A stretch of DNA of 64,000 bases, taken from CBDANO01 sp965197665. Its GTDB lineage: Bacteria > Chloroflexota > Dehalococcoidia > Lucifugimonadales > UBA3495. Location of the stretch: positions 124,001 through 188,000 of the forward strand of contig CBDANO010000003.1 in the NCBI GenBank assembly GCA_965197665.1, in the 5' to 3' direction. The translations under genes and the position numbers were made by a program. Shown here in pieces: positions 1-9,184 of this stretch (position 1 is its first letter; each line of letters starts with the position of its first letter). The notes under the pieces were generated by a model, which worked only from the letters and a program-made list of their open reading frames with translations, did no database searches and was not told where the DNA came from.

Positions 1-2
1 TT

Positions 3-3000
3 CCGGTTTACGAACCGGACACCCCAAGAAAGCTAGACACTTTGGCCGAGCGGTTGTCCCAGTCCCATTACATCGTGTCCTACAGCAACCGGCCCTACGG
101 AAGCGTGTCCCGAGTGCCGGAACGTTATCCAATGAGCGCGTCCTACTACCGGGAGTTGTTCTCCGGCAGACTGGGCTACCGATTGGTGCGGGAGTTTACG
201 TCCTACCCGGAACTGGCGGGGCTGGCCTTTCGAGACGAACCCTTGGGGCGGGCGGGGTTGCCCCGGCCCGTTCCGGTAGTCCCCGGCGACTCGGCGGCGG
301 TAAATCTGGACCTGGGCTACGCCGACGACAACGTGGTCGGGTACGACCATCCTCGGGTGCTTTTCTTCCGCAACGTCGAAGGGCTTTCCAAAGAGGAGTT
401 GTTGCTGCGGTTGAGCAGCGCCGCGACCCGGGACCCGAGTGGGCCGGGATTAGGCTTGATCCTGTCGGACCAGGACCGGGCCGCACAGCAAAAGGGCGGG
501 ACCTGGTCCCAAATCGTCGACCGGGACGGCTGGACCAACCGCTTGCCCATCATTGCTTGGATTTTGTTGGTGGAGTTGGCCTTCCTGGTGACACTGCCTC
601 TGGCGATGTTCATATTCAGACCATTGCCGGACCGGGGCATTGTCTTGGCCCGCATCTTGGGCCTCCTCGGAATAAGCTACGTTGCTTGGCTGTTGGTGAG
701 TCTAGGTTGGGTCGAGTTCTCCCGTCTCTCCATCCTCCTCGGTTTTCTGGTGCTGGGCATCTTATCGGCGATGGCGCTGCTGGCTAAATGGCAGGAAATC
801 AAGGAGTTCGTGGTCCAGCGTTGGAGGTTGTTGGTACTGGGAGAGGTCTTGTTCCTAGCGGCATTCTTGGCTTTCGTCGCGCTGCGCTACGCCAACCCGG
901 ACCTGTGGCACCCCTGGCGGGGTGGCGAGAAACCGATGGAGTTGGCCTACTTCAACGCTGTAATACGGTCCACGACCTTGCCTCCCTTCGACCCCTGGTT
1001 CGCCGGAGGTTACTTGAACTATTACTACTGGGGGTACTTCATCTTGGGAGGTATGGTTCGAGTCACCGGAATTCTGCCCACAACGGCGTTCAATCTGGCG
1101 GTGCCCCTGTTCTTCGCCCTGACCGTCACCGGGGCCTTCTCTCTCGTATACAACCTGACCGAAGGGGTGCGCCGCTCCCGCGCCGCGGCAGCCGCTGGTG
1201 CGGATGAAGGAACGATGCAATTGTCTCCCGAAAGAAGGGGATGGCGAGGCACCTTGCGGACTCCCGCCGGGGCCGGACTCTTGGGCGGCCTGTTGATCGC
1301 GGTCATCGGCAACTTGGACGGCATCGTGCAAATAGTACAAAACGGCTGGCACAAGATTTTCGACGGCGGGGGCTTTCCGGCCTTCGACTTCTGGCGCAGC
1401 AGCCGCATGCTGGGCTTCCGGGAGAATTTCGATCCTTCCCCTCTGACTTTCTGGATACCGGAGAAGGCGGCCGGGTCTCCGGTTATATCTCCCCACATTA
1501 CCGAGTTCCCTTTCTTTACCTTCCTGTTCGCTGATCTGCACGCCCACATGATGGTGATACCCTTTACCCTTCTGGTGGTCGGCTTGGGCCTGAACTTGGT
1601 CGCGGGGCTGCGGAATAACGGCCGGGTTTGGGTGGTGGTAGCCGCGGCGGCGTTGGCCTTGGCCTTGGGGTCGTTGTGGGTCATCAATAGCTGGGACTAT
1701 CCGTCCTACCTCATACTGACTCTGGTCTTACTGGCTCTTGCGGTCTACTTCAAACCCTGGCCGGCCCCCGCCAGGCTATTATTGCTGGCCAGCATGGCGT
1801 CGGGCGTGGTGGCGGTGAGCCTGCTGGCCTTCTTGCCCTTCCACCAAAGCTATGAGGCGTTCAACACCGGCATCGAAGCGTCCCGGTGGCGTACTCCCAT
1901 AGATCGCTTCCTGGGCATCCACGGGCTGTTCCTGTTCGTCTTAGCCACCTTTCTTATTTACTACGTTCGAAACACAGTCGGGCGCACCCTGGCGGCCGTC
2001 GGGCGGGACCTTGCGTCCTTAATAGGACGCTCCGGTGGTGCCCGCCAAGAGCCAAGCATGGCCGACCCCAAGCTCTCGCGGCTCAAGTGGGTATTAGGCG
2101 TCGGCTTGGTTGGAGCGGCGCTGCTGGCGGCGACCGGGTTCTGGACGGCCCTCGTCCTGCTGGTCTTCTTGGTTCTCACCGGCATCCTGGTGTGGGACGT
2201 GCTGACAACCCCCAGCGAAGACCGGCCATTTGCGGCGGTACCTCTGGTCCTGGCGGCTATGGCCTTGACCATCGCTATCGGTGTCGATTTCGTCCGGGTG
2301 GAGGGCGACATCGGTCGGATGAACACCCTTTTCAAGTACTACCTGGAGGTATGGGTCCTGCTTAGTATCGCCGCCGCTTATATGGTCTGGCGTCTGGCGA
2401 ACGGGGGATTCCTGGGGCGGCCTTGGCATTGGGCCAAGGGGGCGTGGGTGGGAGTGCTGGCGCTGCTAATCGGCTCCAGCCTGATATATACGGCCTTGGG
2501 TACCAAGGACCGCGTCGGCGACCGTTTCACCGATGGGGCGGCAACCTTGGACGGCACGGCCTACATGAGCCGGGCGGTCCATTGGGAACGGGAGCAACTC
2601 TTCGAGTTGAAGTGGGACCTAGACGCCATTCGATGGCTCCAAGACAACGCGGACGGCTCGCCGGTAGTCCTCGAGGCCCACAACGAACAGTACCGTTGGG
2701 GGCCTCGAATCTCCAACTATACCGGCCTTCCTACGGTGCTCGGTTGGCCCTGGCACCAGAAGCAGCAGCGTTGGGACTACGATCACGCCATACGGGAACG
2801 AGCTGCGGAGATAGAAGAGATGTACAACACCATCGACGCGGACCGGGCCGAGGAACTGCTGCGAAAGTACGAGGTTAAGTACATCGTCGTTGGGGAACTG
2901 GAGCGCATCTATTACGACCAAGCCGGTCTGCAAAAATTCGCCGACCTCGCCGAGTCGGGGCGGATTAGCAAGGTCTTCCAAAACGATGGAGTTTTTATCT

Positions 3001-3014
3001 ATGAAAGAGATTAG
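3..3014 (+). CDS. DUF2298 (YYY-family) multi-pass membrane protein, 5' partial
   Basis: The frame is open from base 3 without a stop, and the residues before the first possible start (TTG at 42) still read as protein, so the true start lies outside the window. About 1000 residues are visible. The first 150 or so are soluble and resemble the end of a PMT-type glycosyltransferase region. The rest is a long series of hydrophobic segments with the NYYYWGYF motif near 1017-1040 that gives the family its name, and a soluble C-terminal domain after about base 2550. The family is common in Chloroflexota and presumed to act in cell-surface glycan synthesis; the reaction is not known. It converges on the selenoprotein gene that follows. 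Family call is firm, function is not. Confidence 0.85.
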   Translation, partial: PVYEPDTPRKLDTLAERLSQSHYIVSYSNRPYGSVSRVPERYPMSASYYRELFSGRLGYRLVREFTSYPELAGLAFRDEPLGRAGLPRPVPVVPGDSAAVNLDLGYADDNVVGYDHPRVLFFRNVEGLSKEELLLRLSSAATRDPSGPGLGLILSDQDRAAQQKGGTWSQIVDRDGWTNRLPIIAWILLVELAFLVTLPLAMFIFRPLPDRGIVLARILGLLGISYVAWLLVSLGWVEFSRLSILLGFLVLGILSAMALLAKWQEIKEFVVQRWRLLVLGEVLFLAAFLAFVALRYANPDLWHPWRGGEKPMELAYFNAVIRSTTLPPFDPWFAGGYLNYYYWGYFILGGMVRVTGILPTTAFNLAVPLFFALTVTGAFSLVYNLTEGVRRSRAAAAAGADEGTMQLSPERRGWRGTLRTPAGAGLLGGLLIAVIGNLDGIVQIVQNGWHKIFDGGGFPAFDFWRSSRMLGFRENFDPSPLTFWIPEKAAGSPVISPHITEFPFFTFLFADLHAHMMVIPFTLLVVGLGLNLVAGLRNNGRVWVVVAAAALALALGSLWVINSWDYPSYLILTLVLLALAVYFKPWPAPARLLLLASMASGVVAVSLLAFLPFHQSYEAFNTGIEASRWRTPIDRFLGIHGLFLFVLATFLIYYVRNTVGRTLAAVGRDLASLIGRSGGARQEPSMADPKLSRLKWVLGVGLVGAALLAATGFWTALVLLVFLVLTGILVWDVLTTPSEDRPFAAVPLVLAAMALTIAIGVDFVRVEGDIGRMNTLFKYYLEVWVLLSIAAAYMVWRLANGGFLGRPWHWAKGAWVGVLALLIGSSLIYTALGTKDRVGDRFTDGAATLDGTAYMSRAVHWEREQLFELKWDLDAIRWLQDNADGSPVVLEAHNEQYRWGPRISNYTGLPTVLGWPWHQKQQRWDYDHAIRERAAEIEEMYNTIDADRAEELLRKYEVKYIVVGELERIYYDQAGLQKFADLAESGRISKVFQNDGVFIYERD

Positions 3015-3046
3015 CTATGAAAGAAACTAGCTATCAAAGAGATTAG
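2999..3046 (+). repeat. Three tandem 16-bp units across a stop codon
   Basis: Units at 2999-3014, 3015-3030 and 3031-3046 are variants of CTATGAAAGAGATTAG. The first supplies the last codons and TAG stop of the YYY gene; the next two repeat that end, so read-through would meet two further in-frame TAG codons. Confidence 0.9.
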
Positions 3047-3093
3047 TTGACCCGACGGCCAAGTTTTCCAGGGTTACGGGTAGCCTCGGCCGG

Positions 3094-3453
3094 CTATCCG
3101 GTCTCCTCTAAAGCGGCCTCCACGGCCTTGATGTTGGCGCCCACCAGCAATTGCCCGCCCAGTTGGACCAAGGGGCGGCGGACCAGCTTGGGTTCTTGGA
3201 GCATCAGTTCCACCATCTCCGACTCGGATAGCTCCTGGTCTGCCTTGCCCATCTGCTTCAAGCTGGGGCTGCGCCGGGCAAAAAGCTGATCTACGCCGGG
3301 GCCGGCCGCCAAGCGGCGGAGTTCGGCTTCGCTAAAGGGCTCCTTGAAAAAGTCCCGCTCTTCGAGCTCCACGCCATTTTGTAAGAGCAACTCTCTTACT
3401 TTCCGGCAGGATGATCAGCGGGGCCACCAGTAGAATGTAGCTTTCGCGGCCAA
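3094..3453 (-). CDS. ArsC/Spx-like selenoprotein (thiol-disulfide oxidoreductase family)
   Basis: Reading through an in-frame TGA at 3415-3417 gives a 119-residue protein with Sec13 in the motif U-S-S-C-R-K. This aligns with the redox motif C-T-S-C-R-K of Spx and arsenate-reductase-like (ArsC/YffB) proteins, the Sec replacing the catalytic Cys. Downstream the protein matches the family along its length (E-R-D-F-F-K-E-P near residue 32; R-R-P near residue 90). The start is TTG at 3453, with GGGAGG five bases upstream; starting after the TGA would remove the active site. A perfect 7-bp hairpin follows the TGA by 15 nt. The gene lies 165 nt downstream of mutS on the same strand. Whether it reduces arsenate or acts as a general thiol reductase cannot be told from sequence. 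Confidence 0.85.
3381..3399 (-). promoter_or_regulatory. Putative SECIS hairpin of the ArsC-like selenoprotein
   Basis: On the coding strand GTAAGAG - AGTTG - CTCTTAC forms a perfect 7-bp stem with a 5-nt loop, starting 15 nt after the TGA. Size, distance and the GT in the loop fit bacterial SECIS elements bound by SelB. Confidence 0.75.
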
Positions 3454-3461
3454 GTCAGCCT

Positions 3462-3571
3462 CCCAATATTAGAGGTTTGGAGTCGTTAGTCCGAGATGTG
3501 TTTCCGGGGCATTCTACCCAATATTAGAAGTTTGGTGTCGTTAGTCCGAGATACGTTCCCGTGGCATTCTA
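3462..3571. repeat. Two tandem 55-bp repeats upstream of the ArsC-like selenoprotein gene
   Basis: 3462-3516 and 3517-3571 are the same 55-bp unit with only a handful of differences. On the minus strand each copy ends in TAATAT, a possible -10 element, placed just before the ribosome binding site of the selenoprotein gene (inner copy) and 55 bp further up (outer copy). It may be a duplicated promoter; this is inference. Confidence 0.8.
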
Positions 3572-3618
3572 TAGGATGTGAGCGGGCCGAGGGAAGGGAG
3601 CAATCGGGTCATGGGTTC

Positions 3619-6273
3619 CTAGTCCTGGCCGTTGGCTTTCTGCTGGAGTTGGAAGAGGACGTTGATGGCCTCCAGGGGAGTCAGGTTCGGTATATCCAAG
3701 GCTCGTATCTCGTCCATAAGCGGTTGGGCCGGGTTGAATAGGGGCATTTGCTGGCTGTCGTTCTTGTTGGACCGTCGCTTCCCAGCTATTTTATCAGTTG
3801 TCTTACCCGTTGTTTTCAGGGAAGCGCCGGCGTGTTCCAAGTCGGCCAACACTTCCCACGCCCGGTTGATTACTCCCCGGGGCAGTCCCGCCAGTTGAGC
3901 CACGTGGACGCCGTAGCTTTTGTCCGCTCCCCCGGGGACGATGCGGTGCAAGAAGACCACCTTTCCGCCTTCCTCGGTGACCGCAACGCTAAAGTTGCGC
4001 ACTCCGGGCAGCGTACCGGCCAACTCCGTCAACTCGTGGTAGTGGGTGGCGAAAAGGGTCTTGCAACCCAGACGGCGGTCGTTGTGGAGGTGCTCGATGA
4101 CCGACCGAGCTATAGACATGCCGTCATAGGTGCTGGTGCCGCGCCCGATCTCGTCCAGGATTACCAGCGAACGAGGGGTGGCTTGGTTCAAAATAGCCGC
4201 CGTCTCCACCATCTCCACCATGAAAGTGGACTGGCCCGTGGCCAAGTCGTCTTGAAGCCCCACCCTGGTGAAGATGCGGTCCACAAGGCCGATACTGGCC
4301 TGGGAAGCGGGGACGAAGCTACCGGTTTGGGCCATCAACGTAATGAGGGCGACTTGGCGAATGAAGGTGGACTTTCCCGCCATGTTGGGCCCGGTTATCA
4401 CCACGACCTTGGCATCCTCTGAAGACAGTTGGATGTCGTTTGGCACGTAGGAGCCGGGGTCCAACACTTGCTCGACCACGGGGTGGCGTCCGTCTTTTAT
4501 GATGATGCTGCCGCTATCATCCAGATGGGGGCGCACGTAGCCATTACGCACCGCCACTTCAGCCAAGCTCGAAAAAACGTCTACCCGGGCCACCGCCGCG
4601 GCCCGATTACTCACCGCGGAGGAGGACGCCCTGATCTGATCGCAGAGCCGCCGGTAGATGGAGCGTTCCAGGTCGTCGATTCGCTCCTTGGCGTTCAGGA
4701 CCAGGGACTCGTACTCTTTAAGCTCGGGAACGATGAATCTCTCGGCGTTGGCCAGGGTCTGCCGGCGTATATAGTCTTCCGGCACTTGGGCCAGGTTGGA
4801 CTTGCTAACCTCGATATAGTAGCCAAATACCTGATTGTAGCCGACCCTTAGATTCTTGATCCCGGTACGTTCCCGTTGCTTCTGCTCCAGGCTGGCGATG
4901 AACTTTCGCGCGTCCCTGGCGGCAACCTTGAGCTCATCCAGCTCGGGGGAGAATCCTTCGCGTATCACGTTTCCCTCGCCGACGGCGCCCTCCGGGTCAA
5001 GGGCGATGGCCCTGTTGATCAGGGACACCAGGTCAGGCAGGGGGGCCAACCGGCGAAGGAGTCCGCCGACGGCGGCGTCGACTCCATCGTTACCAGTCCC
5101 GTCCTGTTCCGGACCGGAAACCTCGAGTTGTTCAGCCAGGGCGGGCAAAGTCTCCAGCCCCTGCTGTAGTGACTTTAGCTCCCGGGGGGCCGCGCTGCCG
5201 GCGTTGAGCCGCCCTTGGATGCGCTCCATGTCCGGTATCCGGCCCAGCAACTCGATGGTTTTGGCCCGGCGAAAGCCGTCCTCGACGAAGAAGCTGATAG
5301 ATTCCTGGCGTTCCCTTAGGGCCGCCAAGTCCAACAAGGGTTGGCCGAGCCACTGCCGCAGCAGCCGGCCCCCCATTGGAGTCTTGGTCAAGTCCAAGGT
5401 ACCCAGAAGAGAAAATTGCTTGCTCTCGGTCCGGCCGCCATGGAATAGCTCCAGATTGCGCCGGGTCTGGGCGTCCAAGGCCATATAGCCGGTAGTCGAG
5501 TAGACAGCCAGATTGGCTAGCTGAAGCCGCTCGGTCTTTCTAGTAGTTGCCAGGTATTCCAAAATCGCCCCGGCGGCGCGGACCGCCAAGGGCATCCCTT
5601 CGCAACCGAAGGCCTCCAGGCTAAGGATTCCATAGTGAGCCAAAAGGGCCTGTCGGGCCGATGGAAGATCGTAAGCCGCCGGGTCCAAGGTGGTAACGGG
5701 GCGATCCGACGATTCTTCCGGAGCAAAGGCGGTGGTTGGAATGGGGGCGTCCTCGGCTCGGGGCGCCAGGACCTCAGCGGGGGAGATACGCTCCAACTCC
5801 AAAGGCAACTGGGCCAAGTCCAATTCGGTGGCGGCGAACTCGCCGGTGGTTATGTCAACGAAGGCCAGGCCGGCAAGCTCCCCATCCTGTACGATGGACG
5901 CCAGATAGTTGTTGGTGCGCTGGTCCAGCAGACCGGATTCCAGCACCGTGCCCGGCGTAACCAGCCGGACCACGTCCCGCTCCACCAGACCTCGGGACGA
6001 GGCCGGGTCCGTCAGTTGCTCACACACCGCGACTTGGTGTCCCTTCTTGATGAGCCGCGCGAGGTAGCTTTCCAAGGCATGGGCCGGGACCCCGGCCATG
6101 GGCACCCGCAGCCCTTTGCCCATGTTCCGGGAGGTGAGGGTTATTTCCAGTTCGCGGGATGCGACTTGGGCGTCTTCATCGAAGGTCTCGTAAAAGTCGC
6201 CCAAGCGGAACAGGACAATAGCGTCGGGGTAGGAGTGTTTGATGTTGAGGTATTGACGGCGAATCGGCGTCAA
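3619..6273 (-). CDS. mutS: DNA mismatch repair protein MutS
   Basis: MutS recognises base mismatches and small loops and recruits MutL. The 884-residue protein has the N-terminal mismatch-binding domain with the F-x-E motif (GDFYETF, about residues 26-32), connector, core and clamp domains, then the ABC-type ATPase with Walker A TGPNMAGKST near residue 620 and Walker B VILDEIGRGTSTYDG near 700. Length is normal for the family. The ORF starts with TTG at 6273; no ATG lies in frame just upstream and only a GGGTGGGTGGG stretch precedes it, so the start is less certain. It is the first gene of a minus-strand pair with the ArsC-like selenoprotein. Confidence 0.97.
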   Translation of the reverse strand: MTPIRRQYLNIKHSYPDAIVLFRLGDFYETFDEDAQVASRELEITLTSRNMGKGLRVPMAGVPAHALESYLARLIKKGHQVAVCEQLTDPASSRGLVERDVVRLVTPGTVLESGLLDQRTNNYLASIVQDGELAGLAFVDITTGEFAATELDLAQLPLELERISPAEVLAPRAEDAPIPTTAFAPEESSDRPVTTLDPAAYDLPSARQALLAHYGILSLEAFGCEGMPLAVRAAGAILEYLATTRKTERLQLANLAVYSTTGYMALDAQTRRNLELFHGGRTESKQFSLLGTLDLTKTPMGGRLLRQWLGQPLLDLAALRERQESISFFVEDGFRRAKTIELLGRIPDMERIQGRLNAGSAAPRELKSLQQGLETLPALAEQLEVSGPEQDGTGNDGVDAAVGGLLRRLAPLPDLVSLINRAIALDPEGAVGEGNVIREGFSPELDELKVAARDARKFIASLEQKQRERTGIKNLRVGYNQVFGYYIEVSKSNLAQVPEDYIRRQTLANAERFIVPELKEYESLVLNAKERIDDLERSIYRRLCDQIRASSSAVSNRAAAVARVDVFSSLAEVAVRNGYVRPHLDDSGSIIIKDGRHPVVEQVLDPGSYVPNDIQLSSEDAKVVVITGPNMAGKSTFIRQVALITLMAQTGSFVPASQASIGLVDRIFTRVGLQDDLATGQSTFMVEMVETAAILNQATPRSLVILDEIGRGTSTYDGMSIARSVIEHLHNDRRLGCKTLFATHYHELTELAGTLPGVRNFSVAVTEEGGKVVFLHRIVPGGADKSYGVHVAQLAGLPRGVINRAWEVLADLEHAGASLKTTGKTTDKIAGKRRSNKNDSQQMPLFNPAQPLMDEIRALDIPNLTPLEAINVLFQLQQKANGQD

Positions 6274-6440
6274 GGCCCACCCACCCGCGTTGAATTACCG
6301 CGCGTTGCCGCTGGAACTAGACCGGGGGCCAGGACTCTACCAGGACTCCAACGGTACCGGCCGATAGGGCCGGTTGAGGTCGCCAAGGGTGTTAACAGTC
6401 ATTCTAACCCAAGCGTCAACTTGGCAGAAGTCCGATTCCG

Positions 6441-6469
6441 TTGAAACCGAGCAGGCCGTGTGTTACTAT
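6441..6469 (+). promoter_or_regulatory. Sigma-70-type promoter upstream of nuoE
   Basis: TTGAAA at 6441-6446 and TACTAT at 6464-6469 are separated by 17 bp, about 70 bp upstream of the nuoE start and on its strand. Likely drives the nuoE-nuoF-nuoG cluster. Confidence 0.6.
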
Positions 6470-6538
6470 TATCGGCGATTGTTACCAAATTCACGAATCC
6501 CGCCTCCGTTACTTCAATCCCGCCAAGGAGCCCAGCAT

Positions 6539-7051
6539 ATGGATGGGCTAAAACAGCGGATTACCAAGGCGGTCCACAGCCAGACCCAGCCCACGATAAC
6601 TACTCTTTCCACATTGTTAGCCGTGGAAGATGAGTTGGGATACATACCCAAAGAGGCCGTAGAGGAAGTTGCCGTATTCAACGGCGTTACTATCAACGAT
6701 GTGTGGGCGGTGGCCTCCTTCTACCCTAACTTTCGCTTCGAGCCTCCCTGCTCCCACCAACTGGAGGTCTGCTGGGGCGCGTCCTGCCACTTGGTGGGAG
6801 CGATGCCGGTCATAGACGCCGTCCTGAAGGCTGCTCAGATGGAGGGGGAGGGAGATACCAAGGACGCAAGGCTGTCGGTGCGCCTAAACACCTGTTTGGG
6901 CGCCTGCTCCCAGGCGCCGGTGATGTCTTTCGACCACCGATTGATTGGCCGAATTTCCCCGGACCAAGCCCGGCGCCTGGTATCCGATCTACTCGGTCCC
7001 AGGCCCTCTCCAGCGGAGGCGAGTGGCGGGCAGGTTGACCAGCCCGGTTGA
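6539..7051 (+). CDS. nuoE: NADH dehydrogenase (complex I-type) 24 kDa subunit, NuoE/HoxE-like
   Basis: Thioredoxin-fold 2Fe-2S subunit of the NADH-input module. ATG at 6539 has AAGGAG eight bases upstream; the longer open frame upstream overlaps the promoter and is not used. The 170-residue product has the four cluster cysteines as C-x4-C (CWGASC, near residue 76) and C-x3-C (CLGAC, near residue 121). It is followed 156 bp later by the NuoF-like gene, so the electron-input genes sit together but 21 kb away from the rest of the nuo genes. Confidence 0.93.
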   Translation: MDGLKQRITKAVHSQTQPTITTLSTLLAVEDELGYIPKEAVEEVAVFNGVTINDVWAVASFYPNFRFEPPCSHQLEVCWGASCHLVGAMPVIDAVLKAAQMEGEGDTKDARLSVRLNTCLGACSQAPVMSFDHRLIGRISPDQARRLVSDLLGPRPSPAEASGGQVDQPG

Positions 7052-7207
7052 AGGCGGGCCGGACCAGTCCGCCCCGGCTTTCTCCCACAGAGAACCTTGT
7101 CCATGGGACGACGAAAAGCCGCTGTATCCGACCCGCTGGAAGGGCTTGGAAGACCGGAGATCCGGTAAGAGGCTGTTTGTTACGACAAGATTCTTTTAGC
7201 GGCTTAG

Positions 7208-8962
7208 TTGGATGCTTTCGTGACGCCAAGGGTTCAAGAAATAAAGTTTGAAGAAATACGGGCTGAAGCCCAACGCCGGTGGCAAGAGCTAAGCTGCGGG
7301 GGCCGGCCCTGGGTCCGCGTGGGCAGCGCCATGTGCGGGAAAGCAGCGGGCTGCGACGCTGTAGTGGCCTCGCTGGAGGCCTCGCTGGAAGAAAGTGGGC
7401 TTTCCGCCCGGGTGAGCCAAGTCGGTTGCTTGGGGTTGTGCTTCGCCGAGCCGCTGGTGGACGTCCAGTTTCCCGGCGGGCCGAGGGTGTTTTACAGCAA
7501 CGTTACCCCCGAATCGGCGGCGCGGATCGTGTCTACCCACATAGCCACGGAAAAGCCGGACCAGGGGCTGGCCTTTGGCTTCTTGGGCAACGGATCCGGA
7601 GAGTCGAAGGCCGACCCGGCGATTCCCGACTTGAGCCGGCACCCCATGCGGGCCTGGGAAACGAGAATCGCGTTGCGCAACGCCGGCAACATCGACCCTC
7701 TGGATATCTACCAGTATGTCGCCAACGGCGGGTATCAGGGGCTCTATAAGGCGCTGACGGAAATGACGCCGGCCGAGGCTTTGGACCAAGTGGCCGCGTC
7801 GGGGCTCCGGGGTCGAGGCGGGGCCGCCTTCTCAACCGGTACCAAATGGCGGTTCCTAGCCGGGTCCGACGCGCCGGTCAAATACATCCTGTGCAACTGC
7901 GAAGAAGGAGACCCGGGGGCATTCAACGACAAAGCAATCCTAGAGAGCGACCCCCACACTCTGATCGAAGGAATCATCCTGGCCGGATACGCCACCGGCG
8001 CCGGCTACGGCTATATTTTCATCCGCCACGGTCACGACGGCCCCATCGACCGGTGCCGCGCCGCCGTGAGTCAGGCCTACGAGCTGGGGCTGCTGGGCGA
8101 TGATATTCTGGGCTCCGAATTCAGCTTCCACGTCGAGGTGGCGCTGACCGGGGACTCCTACGTAGCCGGCGAGGAAAGCGGTCTAATGGAAGCCATCGAA
8201 GGGAAGAGGGCCATGCCCCGTTACCGGCCTCCCTTCCCGGCCCAAGCGGGGCTATTTGGCAAGCCTTCCAACATCAATAACGTCAAGACCCTGGCCTATG
8301 CTCCGGAAATAATCTCTAAGGGCGGCGAATGGTTTGCGGGAATCGGGCACAACCAGAGCACCGGTACCGCTATCTTGTGTCTATCGGGTTCCTTGAACTA
8401 CACCGGCATGATCGAGGTGGCCCTAGGCACCAACTTGAAGGACGTACTGTACGAAGCCGCGGGTGGCGTACCCAACGGGAAAGCCCTCAAGCTGGTCCAA
8501 ACCGGCGGGCCCCTCGGCGGAGTCCTTGGAGCCGAAAGCGTTGACGTAGTTTTGGACTTTGAGGTCCTACGGGATGCCGGAGCGATACTGGGGTCCGGCG
8601 GCATAATCGCCGCCGACGAGGACACCTGCGCGGTGGACCTGACCCGGTCGTTGATTGCGTTCTGCCAGTATGAGTCATGCGGCAAGTGCTTCCCTTGCCG
8701 CATGGGTATGAGCCATCTGCTCGAAGTGCTGGAGAGGATCTGCAACCTGGAAGGCGCGCCCGAAGACCTGGAATTAATGCGCCGGGTAGGGGAGAATATG
8801 CAGGCGGGTTCCTTGTGCGGGCACGGGCAGTTGGGATTCAATCCGGTGGCATCGGCCCTGCGCCACTTCGACAGCGAATTCGAGGCTCACATCCGGGACC
8901 GAGAATGCGCCACGGGTCGATGTTTGGAGCCCCGTTACTCGCCGAGTCTGGGCCGGAGATAG
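7208..8962 (+). CDS. nuoF: NADH-binding flavoprotein subunit NuoF/HoxF-like with N-terminal 2Fe-2S domain
   Basis: Binds NADH and FMN and passes electrons to iron-sulfur clusters. The 584-residue protein has an N-terminal thioredoxin-like 2Fe-2S domain (cysteines near residues 39-80, C-G-K-A-A-G-C and C-L-G-L-C), a glycine-rich FMN/NADH region (RGRGGAAFSTGTKW near 202 and CNCEEGDPGAFNDK near 227), and a C-terminal 4Fe-4S motif S-C-G-K-C-F-P-C-R near 493. The fused N-terminal domain is typical of the HoxF and NAD-dependent formate dehydrogenase beta types rather than plain NuoF. Starts at TTG 7208 or GTG 7220; neither has a strong ribosome binding site. Confidence 0.92.
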   Translation: MDAFVTPRVQEIKFEEIRAEAQRRWQELSCGGRPWVRVGSAMCGKAAGCDAVVASLEASLEESGLSARVSQVGCLGLCFAEPLVDVQFPGGPRVFYSNVTPESAARIVSTHIATEKPDQGLAFGFLGNGSGESKADPAIPDLSRHPMRAWETRIALRNAGNIDPLDIYQYVANGGYQGLYKALTEMTPAEALDQVAASGLRGRGGAAFSTGTKWRFLAGSDAPVKYILCNCEEGDPGAFNDKAILESDPHTLIEGIILAGYATGAGYGYIFIRHGHDGPIDRCRAAVSQAYELGLLGDDILGSEFSFHVEVALTGDSYVAGEESGLMEAIEGKRAMPRYRPPFPAQAGLFGKPSNINNVKTLAYAPEIISKGGEWFAGIGHNQSTGTAILCLSGSLNYTGMIEVALGTNLKDVLYEAAGGVPNGKALKLVQTGGPLGGVLGAESVDVVLDFEVLRDAGAILGSGGIIAADEDTCAVDLTRSLIAFCQYESCGKCFPCRMGMSHLLEVLERICNLEGAPEDLELMRRVGENMQAGSLCGHGQLGFNPVASALRHFDSEFEAHIRDRECATGRCLEPRYSPSLGRR

Positions 8963-9184
8963 CTCGGCCCCGCGGGATGAACGGGACAGGACGCCATATA
9001 CCGATAAACGCGGAGTGCGAATATAGCCCGGGTCCGGCGGGCTCGCCCGGAGCGGGGTATGCCCCTGGCCCGGGGCTTGCCGAAGGACGGCGGCATATGT
9101 TCCTATTGATTAGACGGGAGGTTAGACGGCGCGGCGGGGCTCTCGCCCCGGTTTCCGGGCTCGCCCTACCCCGGAGTCAAGAAT

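Noticed and set aside
6274..6440. Promoter of mutS on the minus strand
   Set aside because: TTGACG is visible but the matching -10 box is poor, so no call was made.
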